Shown: one piece after another, positions 7,888 through 16,794 of the stretch | How the letters are laid out: every line of letters begins with the position of its first letter | Position numbering within the stretch: the first letter of the stretch is position 1 | NCBI GenBank assembly: GCA_009780885.1 | Contig: WQZF01000016.1 | Location: 1 to 39,827, forward strand | Source of the DNA: Betaproteobacteria bacterium | Lineage (GTDB): Bacteria > Pseudomonadota > Gammaproteobacteria > Burkholderiales > Rhodocyclaceae | DNA length: 39,827 bases | Reading direction: 5' to 3' | Program-made: the position numbers and the translations under genes | Notes under the pieces: generated by a model | Seen by the model: only the letters and a program-made list of their open reading frames with translations | The model's database searches: none | What the model was told of the DNA's origin: nothing

Positions 7888-10005
7888 CTACGCGCTTCCC
7901 GCCTTCAGCAACTCGATCAATTCTTCCTGCGCGCAGCGCAGGTGTGCGCGCCTCTTGCGCTTTCTTGTGTAGTGGCCGTTGCCGTCCATTTCCCAGGTTC
8001 CCTGATTGTCGCTCAGGTACATTTTCAGGCCCTCGTTGATGACGCGCTTTTTCAGGCGCTTGTCGAGCACCGGAAACGCGAGCTCGATGCGGCGGAAGAA
8101 ATTACGTTCCATCCAGTCCGCGCTGGATAGCCAGACCTGCTCCTCGCCGCCGGCATGGAAATAAAAGATGCGGTGGTGTTCGAGAAAACGCCCGATCACG
8201 GAATGCACGCGGATGTTTTCCGACAGTCCGGCAACGCCGGGCCGCAATGCGCATACGCCGCGCACGATGAGGTCGATCCGCACTCCGGCCTGCGAGGCTT
8301 CGTAGAGCGTGGCAATCAATCCCGGTTCGAGCAGCGAATTCATTTTCGCAATCACGCGCGCCGGCTTTCCCTCCGATGCCATCCCGATTTCCTTTTGGAT
8401 CGACGCGATGACATTGGAGTGAAGTGAAAACGGCGACTGCCACAGATATTGCAGCGGCTTGACGCGCCCCAGGCCGGTGAGTTGCTGGAAGACTTCGGTA
8501 ACGTCCGCGCCGATGTCCTCGTCGCAGGTCAGCAGGCCGAAATCGGTATAGAGGCGCGCGGTGCGCGGGTGATAGTTGCCGGTACCCAGATGCACGTAGC
8601 GGCGCAGGATCGTGCCGCCCGGCGCGTCTTCGCGGCGCACGACCATCAGCATCTTGGCATGCGTCTTGTAGCCGACGACTCCGTAGACGACGTGCGCGCC
8701 GACTTCTTCGAGGCGTGTTGCCCAGCCGATATTGGCTTCCTCGTCGAAACGCGCCATCAATTCGACGATGACGGTGACTTCCTTGCCGTTCTGTGCCGCG
8801 CGCAAGAGCGATTGCATCAGCACGGAATCGGTGCCGGTGCGGTAAACCGTCATCTTGATGGCGACCACCTGCGGATCGCTGACCGCCTGTTCGAGAAAAT
8901 CGATGACCGGAAGGAAGCTCTGGTATGGATGGTGCAGCAGGATATCGCCCATGCGGATCTGGCTGAAAATATCGGAAGCCTTGCGCAGGGATTTCGGCAT
9001 TCCCGGCGTGAAGCTGGGGAATTTCAGATCCGGACGGTCGACCCAGGCTGGCACCTGCATCAGCCGCACGAGGTTGACCGGGCCGGGAATGCGGTACAAC
9101 TCGTGCTCGGACAAGCCGAATTGCGCCAGCAGGAAGCGGCTTGCCGCCGGCGAGCAGTTGTCCGCGACTTCGAGGCGCACGGCGTCGCCGAAATGGCGCT
9201 GCGGCAGCTCGACCTGGATCTTGGTGCGCAGGTTCTTCACCTCCTCCTCGTCGACAAAGAGATCGGAATTGCGCGTCACGCGGAACTGATAGCAGCCGAG
9301 CACATTCATCCCGCTGAACAGTTCGCCGACGAAACTGTGCAGGATCGAGGAGAGAAAGACAAAACCGTATGGGCAGTCGGGCGTCACTTCGGCGGGCAGC
9401 CGGATCACGCGCGGCAGCACGCGCGGCGCCTGCACAATGGCGATCCCGGAATTGCGCCCGAAGGCATCCTTGCCTTCCAGCTCGACGGCGAAATTGAGGC
9501 TCTTGTTGAGCACACGCGGGAACGGGTGCGCCGGATCGACGCCGATGGGAGTGAGCACCGGCATCATTTCGCGGAAGAAGTAAGCGCGTACCCAGGCGCG
9601 TTGCGCCTCGCTCCAGTCGGCGCGGCGCAGGAAATGGACGCCTTCCCGCGCCAATTGCGGCAGGATTTCGTCGTTCAGCAGCGCGTACTGCTCCTCGACC
9701 AGCGCGCGCGCGGCGGCAGTGACCGAAAGATGCACTTCGGAAGCCGTCTTGCCGTCGGTCGTGATCGCCATCGAGCCGAGCTTCAACTGCTCCTTGATCC
9801 CGGCGACGCGAATCTCGAAAAGCTCGTCGAGATTGCTGCTGACGATGCAGAGAAAGAAGAGCCGCTCCAGCAGCGGAATCTGCGCATCCTCCGCCTGCGC
9901 AAGCACGCGCCGGTTGAACGCAATCAGCGCCAGTTCGCGGTTCAGGAAGGAGTCGGAGGGATAGCCATGCGCCGGGGCATGGGATGAAGAAAGAGGTGGA
10001 GGCAT
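7888..10005 (-). CDS. ppk1: Polyphosphate kinase 1
   Basis: This 705-residue enzyme reversibly transfers the gamma-phosphate of ATP to inorganic polyphosphate, forming the phosphate reserve. It opens with the PPK N-terminal helical domain (LNRELALIAFNRRVL, SSNLDELFEIRVAG). The C-terminal half has two phospholipase-D-like domains: the phosphorylated histidine is expected at about H449 in the HAK motif of YKTHAKMLMV. YVHLGTGNYHPRTARLYTDFG and VIGRFLEHHRIFYF are further hallmarks. The length is normal for the family. The start at 10005 has AAGAAG upstream, but MPPPLSSSH is a variable tail and a slightly later start is possible. No exopolyphosphatase or phosphate-transport gene is next to it. Confidence 0.97.
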   Translation of the reverse strand: MPPPLSSSHAPAHGYPSDSFLNRELALIAFNRRVLAQAEDAQIPLLERLFFLCIVSSNLDELFEIRVAGIKEQLKLGSMAITTDGKTASEVHLSVTAAARALVEEQYALLNDEILPQLAREGVHFLRRADWSEAQRAWVRAYFFREMMPVLTPIGVDPAHPFPRVLNKSLNFAVELEGKDAFGRNSGIAIVQAPRVLPRVIRLPAEVTPDCPYGFVFLSSILHSFVGELFSGMNVLGCYQFRVTRNSDLFVDEEEVKNLRTKIQVELPQRHFGDAVRLEVADNCSPAASRFLLAQFGLSEHELYRIPGPVNLVRLMQVPAWVDRPDLKFPSFTPGMPKSLRKASDIFSQIRMGDILLHHPYQSFLPVIDFLEQAVSDPQVVAIKMTVYRTGTDSVLMQSLLRAAQNGKEVTVIVELMARFDEEANIGWATRLEEVGAHVVYGVVGYKTHAKMLMVVRREDAPGGTILRRYVHLGTGNYHPRTARLYTDFGLLTCDEDIGADVTEVFQQLTGLGRVKPLQYLWQSPFSLHSNVIASIQKEIGMASEGKPARVIAKMNSLLEPGLIATLYEASQAGVRIDLIVRGVCALRPGVAGLSENIRVHSVIGRFLEHHRIFYFHAGGEEQVWLSSADWMERNFFRRIELAFPVLDKRLKKRVINEGLKMYLSDNQGTWEMDGNGHYTRKRKRRAHLRCAQEELIELLKAGSA

Positions 10006-10105
10006 GGAATGTCTTCTTGTCAGGATATAAGGATAAATATTACACCCTTATCAAGACAACGCAGCATCGGGCGCAAAGGCAAAAAAGGCCGGGGCCTCCA
10101 GATTA

Positions 10106-10181
10106 TTTTCTAAATTACTATAATAATTCTTTATCTAAATACACTACCGTAGCTGAACATTCTTTAAGTAAATTTAGAAAA
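10106..10181 (+). repeat. 76-bp AT-rich palindromic element, copy 2
   Basis: It has ends TTTTCTAAATT/AATTTAGAAAA with CTACCGTAG at 10144-10152, the only copy with C at the middle base on this strand. The rightmost 18 bases lie inside the acyltransferase frame and provide its stop codon. It occupies the gap between ppk1 and the acyltransferase gene. Confidence 0.9.
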
Positions 10182-11249
10182 TCCTTGCCGCAATTTTCCC
10201 ATCCCCTGTTCCATTCTTTCCACAAGCTTCCCAGCGGTTTTTTCGAGGAGCGCGCGCCAGAGTCGGGCGCATTTTTTTTCGATGAAGAAATGCAGGCACC
10301 ATGCTGCCAAAAGGATCAGCAGGATGGTGAGCGGGTAAACAAACACCTTGTTTTCTTCGGAGGCGAAGCGGGAAAGGATCATGTAGCCGCAATGCGCGTG
10401 AATCAGATAGACGGGATAGGAAAGCGCGCCGGCCAGTTGCGATCCCTTGAGTTTGAGCTTCGAGACGGATGGGGTATTGAGCAGGAAGAAGAACAGGAAA
10501 AAAGCGCCGACCGCGATGAGGACGACAGTCTCGGAATAAGGTAGGCCAATCGCCCCTGCGCCGGTCCGGAGCTTTTCGAGGGAGAAGTGCAGGCACAGCG
10601 CCAGGCTGAGGAAGACCGAAAGGAGCGGCAGCGGCCTTGGTCTTTCGCGCAGCAGGAAGAAGCAGGCGCCGGCAGCAAAGTAACTGTAGTAGCCGTCCAT
10701 GTACGGCAAGTGGTTCAGGCCGGACAGGGTTGCCAGCGCGATCAGCGCTGGCCAGGCGATGAAAAGCGGCGCGAGGCGCTTTTGCATTCCGAAGAGCAGG
10801 AAGCACAGGACGAGGAAATAGAAGCGCAGTTCAAAGAGCAGCGACCAGTAGGCTTCGTCGACGAATTCGACGCCGAAGGCCGGAGAGAACATCGTCAGGT
10901 TGATCGCGAATTGCGGCAGCGTCACCGCCGTTGTTCCCGCGCCCCAGAAAAAGGCGAGGGCGGAAGTCAGGAGCACTGCGGCCCAGAAGGCGGGATAAAG
11001 CCGCAGCAGCCGCGAGACGGCAAATTGCCGCGCTGTTTTTTCCTGCGCCGACATCAGGATCACATAGCCGCTGATCATGAAGAAGAATTCGACGCCGAGA
11101 TAGCCGTATTGGGCGATTCCGGCAGCGGCGGAAAAGCCTTCGAGCGAGGAGATTTTATGGTTCGCAATGCCGTTGACGAAGTAATGGAAGGACATCACAA
11201 ACAGCGCGGCAATGAGCCGCAGCCAGTCCATCAATTCCAGTCTTTTCAT
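10164..11249 (-). CDS. Acyltransferase 3 family membrane protein
   Basis: A 361-residue, very hydrophobic protein of the acyltransferase 3 (OafA/NodX-like) family, which O-acetylates or O-acylates surface sugars. The typical opening MKRLELMDWLRLIAALFVM is followed by SFHYF, where the family's conserved His lies, then by GVEFFFMISGYVI and RLLRLYPAFW. About ten membrane segments follow. The frame is open for 19 more codons upstream, but the family normally starts at the MKRLE methionine; no good ribosome site decides it. The last residues (FSKFT) and the stop codon come from the adjacent 76-bp repeat. The acceptor sugar cannot be told from sequence, and no polysaccharide genes are nearby. Confidence 0.88.
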   Translation of the reverse strand: MKRLELMDWLRLIAALFVMSFHYFVNGIANHKISSLEGFSAAAGIAQYGYLGVEFFFMISGYVILMSAQEKTARQFAVSRLLRLYPAFWAAVLLTSALAFFWGAGTTAVTLPQFAINLTMFSPAFGVEFVDEAYWSLLFELRFYFLVLCFLLFGMQKRLAPLFIAWPALIALATLSGLNHLPYMDGYYSYFAAGACFFLLRERPRPLPLLSVFLSLALCLHFSLEKLRTGAGAIGLPYSETVVLIAVGAFFLFFFLLNTPSVSKLKLKGSQLAGALSYPVYLIHAHCGYMILSRFASEENKVFVYPLTILLILLAAWCLHFFIEKKCARLWRALLEKTAGKLVERMEQGMGKLRQGFSKFT

Positions 11250-11319
11250 TGGATGCGGCGGCGCTTTCGGTGTTGGTTCGCGGGGGGGCAGCATACGCAC
11301 AGCCATGGGCCCGTAGCGC

Positions 11320-11415
11320 GCAGGATGAGTAGAGCGCAGCGAAACCCATCATTTCGCATACGCCAGATTTGCGGTGGAGTAACGATGGGTTTCGCTTACG
11401 CTCTACCCATCCTGC
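11320..11415. repeat. GATGGGTTTCGC-family inverted repeat, copy 3
   Basis: The arms GCAGGATGAGTAGAGCG and CGCTCTACCCATCCTGC pair with one mismatch. The loop is longer and different from copies 1 and 2, although GAAACCCATC/GATGGGTTTC is kept. It ends four bases from the ilvD stop codon. Confidence 0.85.
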
Positions 11416-11418
11416 GTA

Positions 11419-13284
11419 TCAGGGTTTTCCGGAGAGCCGCGTCACATCGCGCACCGCGCCCTTGTCTGCCGAGGTGGTCATCGCGGCATAGGCTTGCAGC
11501 GCGGGAGAGACGTTGCGGACGCGCGCTGCGGGCTGCCATGCCTTGTCGCCCCGCGCGCGCATCGCCGCGCGGCGTTTTTCCAGTTCGGCCTCGCCGACGG
11601 CAAGCCGGATCGCGCGCGACGGAATGTCGATTTCGATCGTGTCGCCGTTTTCCACCAGCGCGATTACGCCGCCGTCCGCCGCTTCCGGCGAGACGTGGCC
11701 GATCGACAGGCCGGATGTGCCGCCGGAAAAACGGCCATCGGTCAGCAAGGCGCATTCCTTGCCCAGCCCGCGTGACTTGAGGTACGAAGTCGGATACAGC
11801 ATTTCCTGCATCCCCGGCCCGCCCTTCGGGCCTTCGTAGCGGATCACGACGACATCACCCGCGACGACTTCTCCGCCGAGAATTCCTTCCACCGCGTCTT
11901 CCTGGCTTTCATAGACACGCGCCGCGCCGGAAAATTTCCAGATCGACTCATCGACGCCTGCGGTCTTGACGATGCAGCCGTCGGGCGCGATGTTGCCGTA
12001 GAGCACGGCCAGCCCGCCATCCTGCGAATAGGCGTGTTCCCTGTCGCGGATGCAGCCGTTCGTGCGGTCGAGATCAAGTTCGGGATAATGGCGCGACTGC
12101 GAAAAGGCTTCCTGCGTCGGAACGCCGCCCGGCGCCGCCTTGAAGAAATCGAAGCGCTCGATCAATTCCGCTGCTGGCGCGCGCATCACGTCGTAATGTT
12201 CGAGCGCATCGCCCAGGCTCGCCGCATGCACCGTCGGCGATTCGCGGCGGATCAAGCCGGCGCGGTCGAGTTCGGCAAGGATGCCGAACACGCCGCCAGC
12301 GCGGTGCACATCCTCGATGTGATAGGTCTGCGTTGCCGGGGCAACCTTGCACAGACACGGCACGCGGCGCGAGATGCGGTCGACCTCGGACATCGTGAAT
12401 TCCACATTGGCCTCCCGCGCGGCGGCCAGGAGGTGCAGCACCGTGTTGGTCGAGCCGCCCATCGCCACATCGAGCGTCATCGCGTTCTCGAAGGCGGCGC
12501 GGCTGGCGATGGCGCGCGGCAGCACGCTGGCGTCGTCCTGCCCGTAGTAACGGCGGCACAGATCGACGATGCGCCGTCCGGCTTCGAGAAAGAGTTCCTT
12601 GCGCCGCGCGTGGGTGGCGACCAGCGTGCCGTTGCCCGGCAGCGACAGCCCAAGCGCCTCGGTCAGGCAGTTCATCGAATTCGCGGTAAACATCCCGGAA
12701 CAGGAACCGCAGGTCGGGCACGAGGAACGCTCGAAGGCTTCCACCGCCGCATCCGTCACCTTCGCGTCGCCCGCCTTGATCATCGTATCGATCAGGTCGA
12801 CGGCGATGATCTTTCCTTCCCATTCGACCTTGCCCGCTTCCATCGGCCCGCCGGAAACGAAAATCGCCGGAATGTCGAGCCGCAGCGCCGCCATCAGCAT
12901 CCCCGGCGTGATCTTGTCGCAGTTGGAAATGCACACCAGCGCGTCGGCGCAGTGCGCGTTGACCATGTATTCGACCGAATCGGCAATCAGATCGCGCGAG
13001 GGCAGCGAATACAGCATTCCCTCATGCCCCATCGCAATCCCGTCGTCGATCGCGATCGTGTTGAATTCCTTCGCGACGCCGCCCGCCGCCTCGATTTCGC
13101 GCGCCACCAGTTGCCCCAGATCCTTCAGATGCACATGGCCAGGCACGAACTGCGTAAAGGAATTGGCAATCGCGATGATCGGCTTGTCGAAATCGCCTTC
13201 CTTCATCCCGGTAGCGCGCCACAAGGCGCGCGCGCCGGCCATGTTGCGGCCCTGTGTGGAAGTGTGGGAACGGTAGCGCGGCAT
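11419..13284 (-). CDS. ilvD: Dihydroxy-acid dehydratase
   Basis: This 621-residue iron-sulfur enzyme dehydrates 2,3-dihydroxy-isovalerate and 2,3-dihydroxy-3-methylvalerate, the third common step of valine and isoleucine synthesis. The cluster and metal ligands are seen in [12 protein letters not shown] and in [18 protein letters not shown], as in the E. coli-type enzyme (616 residues). The start [12 protein letters not shown] is chosen over a 32-codon upstream extension because GCAGGAG lies five bases before it and E. coli IlvD begins almost identically. The gene stands alone, without ilvBNC, which is common. A 196-bp inverted-repeat element begins 15 bases upstream of its start codon and could influence expression. 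Confidence 0.97.
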   Translation of the reverse strand: MPRYRSHTSTQGRNMAGARALWRATGMKEGDFDKPIIAIANSFTQFVPGHVHLKDLGQLVAREIEAAGGVAKEFNTIAIDDGIAMGHEGMLYSLPSRDLIADSVEYMVNAHCADALVCISNCDKITPGMLMAALRLDIPAIFVSGGPMEAGKVEWEGKIIAVDLIDTMIKAGDAKVTDAAVEAFERSSCPTCGSCSGMFTANSMNCLTEALGLSLPGNGTLVATHARRKELFLEAGRRIVDLCRRYYGQDDASVLPRAIASRAAFENAMTLDVAMGGSTNTVLHLLAAAREANVEFTMSEVDRISRRVPCLCKVAPATQTYHIEDVHRAGGVFGILAELDRAGLIRRESPTVHAASLGDALEHYDVMRAPAAELIERFDFFKAAPGGVPTQEAFSQSRHYPELDLDRTNGCIRDREHAYSQDGGLAVLYGNIAPDGCIVKTAGVDESIWKFSGAARVYESQEDAVEGILGGEVVAGDVVVIRYEGPKGGPGMQEMLYPTSYLKSRGLGKECALLTDGRFSGGTSGLSIGHVSPEAADGGVIALVENGDTIEIDIPSRAIRLAVGEAELEKRRAAMRARGDKAWQPAARVRNVSPALQAYAAMTTSADKGAVRDVTRLSGKP

Positions 13285-13298
13285 GAAAATCTCCTGCG

Positions 13299-13494
13299 GT
13301 AAAATTAAGGATGCTCTGAGCAAGTTGAGCGGTAAGTGTGCGCTGCGGAGCGGGATGGGATGCAAGGCCGAATTTGCCAACTACGCCGTAGCCATAGCCG
13401 TCGCTATGGCGAGGATTTGCAACGCCGCAGACCGCCCGATTCTGCAGATGCACACGGCGCGACGACTTGTTCAGAGCATCCTTCATAATTTTAC
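13299..13494. mobile_element. 196-bp MITE-like element with terminal inverted repeats
   Basis: The left end GTAAAATTAAGGATGCTCTG and the right end, read in reverse as GTAAAATTATGAAGGATGCT, match apart from a three-base insertion, and the match continues through CTGA(G/A)CAAG. The interior contains the hairpin CCATAGC/GCTATGG. It has no transposase and fills the divergent gap between ilvD and lgt, so it is probably a non-autonomous element moved in trans. No clear target-site duplication could be identified. Confidence 0.7.
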
Positions 13495-13536
13495 GCTGAA
13501 CTTGCGCCGGGATTCCCTTCCGCTCCCCCCTTCCCC

Positions 13537-14403
13537 ATGCTCATCCATCCTCAGTTCGACCCGATTGCCTTTTCCATTCCAACACCGCTTGGCGTGCTGC
13601 GCGCGCATTGGTACGGATTGATGTATCTGGCGGCATTCATGCAATTCTCGTTCCTCGGGCGCTGGCGCATCCAGCGCGGACACGCGCCCGGCTGGACGGT
13701 GGAGGCGCTCGACGATCTGCTCTTTTTCGGCGCGCTGGGCGTCGTCATCGGCGGGCGGCTCGGGCAGGTGTTCTTCTACGAACCGGGCTACTACTTTTCG
13801 CAGCCGGCAGAAATCCTGAGGGTCTGGAAAGGCGGTCTGAGTTTCCACGGCGGGCTGATCGGGGTGCTGCTCGCAATGGCCTGGTGCGCGCGCAAGCACG
13901 GCTTGGCGATTTCCCGGAATCCTCGGACTTCATTCGGAGACCGCACCAGAAGCTGGTGGGAGACGACCGATTTCATCGCGCCGCTGGTGCCGCTCGGCCT
14001 TGCGTTCGGGCGGATCGGCAATTTCATCAATGGCGAATTGTGGGGCCGCCCCGCCGATCCCTCGCTGCCGTGGGCGATGATCTTTCCGCATGTCGACGCG
14101 CTGCCGCGCCATCCTTCGCAGCTTTACCAGGCGCTCGGCGAGGGCGTGCTGCTGTTCCTGCTGCTCTGGCTCTACGCTTCCCGGCCTCGTCCGCTGGCGG
14201 CGGTTTCGGGCGCCTTCCTGGCGGGCTACGGATTTTTCCGCTTCGCCGCCGAATATTTCCGCACCCCGGATGACGGAATCTTCGGACTTTCCTACACGGT
14301 GAGCATGGGGCAGTGGCTCTCGCTGCCGATGTTCGCCGCCGGAATCCTCATCCTCTTTCTCGCTTATCGTCACCAACCCTCGACATCAAAGGAGCTTTCA
14401 TGA
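13537..14403 (+). CDS. lgt: Prolipoprotein diacylglyceryl transferase
   Basis: A 288-residue inner-membrane enzyme that transfers diacylglycerol from phosphatidylglycerol to the lipobox cysteine of prolipoproteins. [34 protein letters not shown] (H104, equivalent to E. coli H103) and [13 protein letters not shown] (R159, equivalent to R143) are the family's signature segments. Between the last two motifs there are about 15 extra residues ([15 protein letters not shown] region, 127-141) compared with E. coli, likely in a loop. The stop codon overlaps the start of the next gene (TCATGA), so the two are translationally coupled. Confidence 0.95.
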   Translation: MLIHPQFDPIAFSIPTPLGVLRAHWYGLMYLAAFMQFSFLGRWRIQRGHAPGWTVEALDDLLFFGALGVVIGGRLGQVFFYEPGYYFSQPAEILRVWKGGLSFHGGLIGVLLAMAWCARKHGLAISRNPRTSFGDRTRSWWETTDFIAPLVPLGLAFGRIGNFINGELWGRPADPSLPWAMIFPHVDALPRHPSQLYQALGEGVLLFLLLWLYASRPRPLAAVSGAFLAGYGFFRFAAEYFRTPDDGIFGLSYTVSMGQWLSLPMFAAGILILFLAYRHQPSTSKELS

Positions 14404-14885
14404 AACGTCCCTTCAAAATCCTCGGCATCCAGCAAATCGCGATCGGCGGCCCTTCAAGGGAGCGGCTTTCCAGGCTCTGGGTCGATATGTTCGGCCTTTC
14501 GGTGACGAGCAATTTCGTCAGCGAGCGCGAAAACGTCGACGAGGACATCTGCGCAATGGGCAGCGGCCCCTTCAAGGTCGAAGTCGACCTGATGCAGCCG
14601 CTCGACCCGGAAAAGAAACCGGCGGTGCACACGACGCCGCTCAACCATGTCGGCCTCTGGGTCGACGACCTGCCGCGCGCCGTCGAATGGCTTTCCGCGC
14701 AGGGCGTGCGCTTCGCGCCGGGCGGCATCCGCAAGGGCGCGGCGGGCTACGACATCACTTTCCTGCATCCGAAAGGCAACGAGGAATTCCCGATCGGCGG
14801 CGAAGGCGTGCTGATCGAACTGGTGCAGGCGCCGCCGGAAGTGGTTGAAGCCTTTGCGCGGATGGCAGGCGGGGAAAACAACTGA
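14400..14885 (+). CDS. VOC-superfamily protein (glyoxalase/methylmalonyl-CoA epimerase-like)
   Basis: A 161-residue protein with two vicinal-oxygen-chelate modules: [12 protein letters not shown] with the first half, and [24 protein letters not shown] with the second, ending [10 protein letters not shown]. The expected metal ligands are H83 and E140; the first ligand position, His in most glyoxalases and epimerases, is Gln here (Q12). The length and layout resemble methylmalonyl-CoA epimerase or lactoylglutathione-lyase-like proteins, but the substrate cannot be assigned. The ATG at 14400, behind AAAGGAG, overlaps the lgt stop by four bases. The 29 codons upstream of it in frame are the lgt shadow. 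A strong terminator lies downstream at 14945-14987. Confidence 0.8.
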   Translation: MKRPFKILGIQQIAIGGPSRERLSRLWVDMFGLSVTSNFVSERENVDEDICAMGSGPFKVEVDLMQPLDPEKKPAVHTTPLNHVGLWVDDLPRAVEWLSAQGVRFAPGGIRKGAAGYDITFLHPKGNEEFPIGGEGVLIELVQAPPEVVEAFARMAGGENN

Positions 14886-14890
14886 ATATA

Positions 14891-14924
14891 CAGGATGGGT
14901 TTCGCTTCGCTCTACCCATCCTAC
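14891..14924. repeat. GATGGGTTTCGC-family repeat, short copy 4
   Basis: Only the right half is present: GGATGGGTTTCGCTTCGCTC followed by TACCCATCCTAC. It still folds by itself through GGATGGGT/ACCCATCC. It lies six bases past the VOC gene stop. Confidence 0.85.
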
Positions 14925-14944
14925 CTGACTTGGGCGCACACAAA

Positions 14945-14987
14945 AACAAACGGCGGCCCGGATGTTTTCCGGGCCGCCGTTTGTTTT
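14945..14987. terminator. Bidirectional intrinsic terminator between convergent genes
   Basis: ACAAACGGCGGCCCGGA pairs with TCCGGGCCGCCGTTTGT around a short T-rich loop, flanked by A-rich and T-rich tracts. It serves both the VOC gene on the left and the cytochrome gene on the right, whose stop is 10 bases away. Confidence 0.92.
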
Positions 14988-14996
14988 GAACAGGGG

Positions 14997-15479
14997 TTAC
15001 TTGTCCTTGCGGAATTTGTCGTGGCAAGCCTTGCAGGCTTCGCCGGTCTTGCCGAACTGGGCCTTGATCGCATCGACATTGCCCGTTTCCGCAACCTTCT
15101 CCAGTTCGTTGGCGGCTCCGGTGAAGGCGGTGGCGATCTTCTTCACTTCATCCTGGTTTTGCGGCAGGAAGAATTCGGACTTCAGCCGGGTCTTTTCGCT
15201 GCCGGCATCCTTGTCCGTGCCCGGTCCGTAGAGCGCGCCCATGCCGGAATTGGCGATGCTCGCAATCGTGCGGGCGGCGGCCATGACCTGATCCTTGTTG
15301 TAGGTGTTCGGCGCTTCGACGACCTGCGCCTTGATCTTGCCCATGTTCCAGGCCATGAATTCATAGCCGGCCTTGCGGTTCTTGATCATTTGTTCCGGGG
15401 TCAATTGCTGTGCGGCGACAATGCCGGCGGTTGAAGAAAGGAGCGTCAGAATAAAGAGTTGGGGAAGGATTTTTCGCAT
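14997..15479 (-). CDS. Cytochrome c' -type periplasmic monohaem cytochrome
   Basis: A 160-residue exported protein. Residues 1-23 form a signal peptide ([19 protein letters not shown], cleavage near VAA-QQ). The mature part is helical, and a single haem-binding site CKACH (149-153) lies near the very C-terminus, the layout of cytochrome c' four-helix-bundle proteins. Such proteins bind NO and other gases and may protect against nitrosative stress. The start ATG at 15479 follows GGAG; the frame is open 41 codons further upstream without a family reason to use it. The gene is monocistronic, sharing a 315-bp divergent gap with nadK. Confidence 0.9.
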   Translation of the reverse strand: MRKILPQLFILTLLSSTAGIVAAQQLTPEQMIKNRKAGYEFMAWNMGKIKAQVVEAPNTYNKDQVMAAARTIASIANSGMGALYGPGTDKDAGSEKTRLKSEFFLPQNQDEVKKIATAFTGAANELEKVAETGNVDAIKAQFGKTGEACKACHDKFRKDK

Positions 15480-15794
15480 GGTCTTTTCTCCGTTCAAGAT
15501 GAAAGGCAATTCTGGCGACAGGGGGGCGGAAACCGCGCACCGCGCCATTGCGGATGGCCCGGCAATTTCATGGAAATGACACCAACATTGCCGGATCGTC
15601 ATTGTACGGTATCCTCACATGCGAATCAAACGGGCGTATTCTCTGCGCAACCGCCACGCGCATCCGTGCCGGGGCCCGCTGGAGCCTGTTCCTTTCCGGG
15701 GTTTTTCGCTCGACCGATCGACATATTTTTTCACTTTCACCTGCCGCTGCTGCTTCAGGACATCCCCAGGCCCGTTTTGTGCTTAAATTCCGCC
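15480..15794. other. Divergent cytochrome c'/nadK intergenic gap
   Basis: This 315-base gap between two divergent starts must hold both promoters. No strong sigma-70 hexamer pair, CIRCE element or other operator is obvious. A weak TTAAAT hexamer lies about ten bases before the nadK ATG, too close to be a likely -10. No supported small gene is seen. Confidence 0.4.
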
Positions 15795-16742
15795 ATGACA
15801 CCTACTCCGGCTCCGCTTCATTACCCACTGCACACCATCGCGCTGGTCGGCAAATACCATAGCCCCGAGGTCTCCGAATCCTTGCGGCTTCTGGCGAACC
15901 ATCTATGCAGCCGAGGCATTGACGTCCTTCTGGAAGAAGAAACGGCGGTGCACATCGGCTGTGGCGAAACCGATCCCGATCTGAGGCACTGCGTCCGCGC
16001 CAGCTTCGACGAAATCGGCCAGCGCGCCGAGGTGGCGATTGTCCTCGGCGGCGATGGCACGATGCTCGCTGCGGCGCGGCAACTGGCGCGCTACCAGGTG
16101 CCGCTGGTCGGCGTCAATCAGGGCAGGCTCGGCTTCATGACCGACATCGCCTTGAACGACATGCTTTCCTGCATGGTCGACCTGCTCGAAGGAAAATTCA
16201 CGCCCGAGCACCGGGTCATGCTCGACGGCGAAATCCGGCGCGCGCCCGGCAGCAGGGGCAGCGATGGCCGCGCCGCGCCGGAAGCGACGAATATCGTCCT
16301 GAACGAAGTCGTCGTCGACAAGGGCACAAGCGGCAAGATGGTCGAGCTCGAACTCTTCATCGACGGCGAATTCATCTACAACCTGCGCGCCGACGGGCTG
16401 ATCGTTTCCACGCCGACCGGCTCCACTGCCTACGCGCTCTCGGCCAACGGGCCGATCATGCACCCGCAGGTTTCCGGCATCGCGCTCGTTCCGCTGTCTC
16501 CGCACGCATTGACCAACCGCCCCATCATGGTCGGCAACCGCGCCGAAATCGAAGTGCGTGCCGGGGCGGCAAGCGAATGCCGCGTCTACTTCGACGGCCA
16601 TGTCAGCGTCGACCTGATGCCCGGCGACTCGCTGAGCCTGCGCCGCTCGAAAAACACCATCTGTTTCCTGCATCCGCCCGGATACAGCTATTTCACGATG
16701 CTGCGTCAAAAACTGCACTGGAGCGAGCGGCCGCGCAGTTGA
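15795..16742 (+). CDS. nadK: NAD kinase
   Basis: This 315-residue cytoplasmic enzyme makes NADP from NAD and ATP (or polyphosphate in some relatives). The GGDGT motif is at residues 85-89, NE and the conserved [16 protein letters not shown] segment follow, and the C-terminal beta domain is complete. The ATG at 15795 is chosen because family homology begins shortly after it ([12 protein letters not shown]). The long upstream frame is non-coding. recN follows after 52 bases in the same direction, a conserved nadK-recN pairing that suggests an operon. Confidence 0.95.
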   Translation: MTPTPAPLHYPLHTIALVGKYHSPEVSESLRLLANHLCSRGIDVLLEEETAVHIGCGETDPDLRHCVRASFDEIGQRAEVAIVLGGDGTMLAAARQLARYQVPLVGVNQGRLGFMTDIALNDMLSCMVDLLEGKFTPEHRVMLDGEIRRAPGSRGSDGRAAPEATNIVLNEVVVDKGTSGKMVELELFIDGEFIYNLRADGLIVSTPTGSTAYALSANGPIMHPQVSGIALVPLSPHALTNRPIMVGNRAEIEVRAGAASECRVYFDGHVSVDLMPGDSLSLRRSKNTICFLHPPGYSYFTMLRQKLHWSERPRS

Positions 16743-16794
16743 ACTTTCCCGTTCCCTCCGTTCTCCTCGCCGAATTTTTCGATCCCCTTCTTTC

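Noticed and set aside
8449..9987. Long plus-strand open frame opposite ppk1
   Set aside because: It is the complementary-strand shadow of the clear ppk1 gene; GC-rich codon use opens such frames. The same holds for long frames opposite petB (35783-37210), ilvD (12034-13302) and rep (32842-34422).
15459..15794. Long N-terminal extension of NAD kinase
   Set aside because: The open frame extends 112 codons upstream but overlaps the divergent cytochrome gene start and shows no family similarity; the ATG at 15795 matches the normal NadK start.
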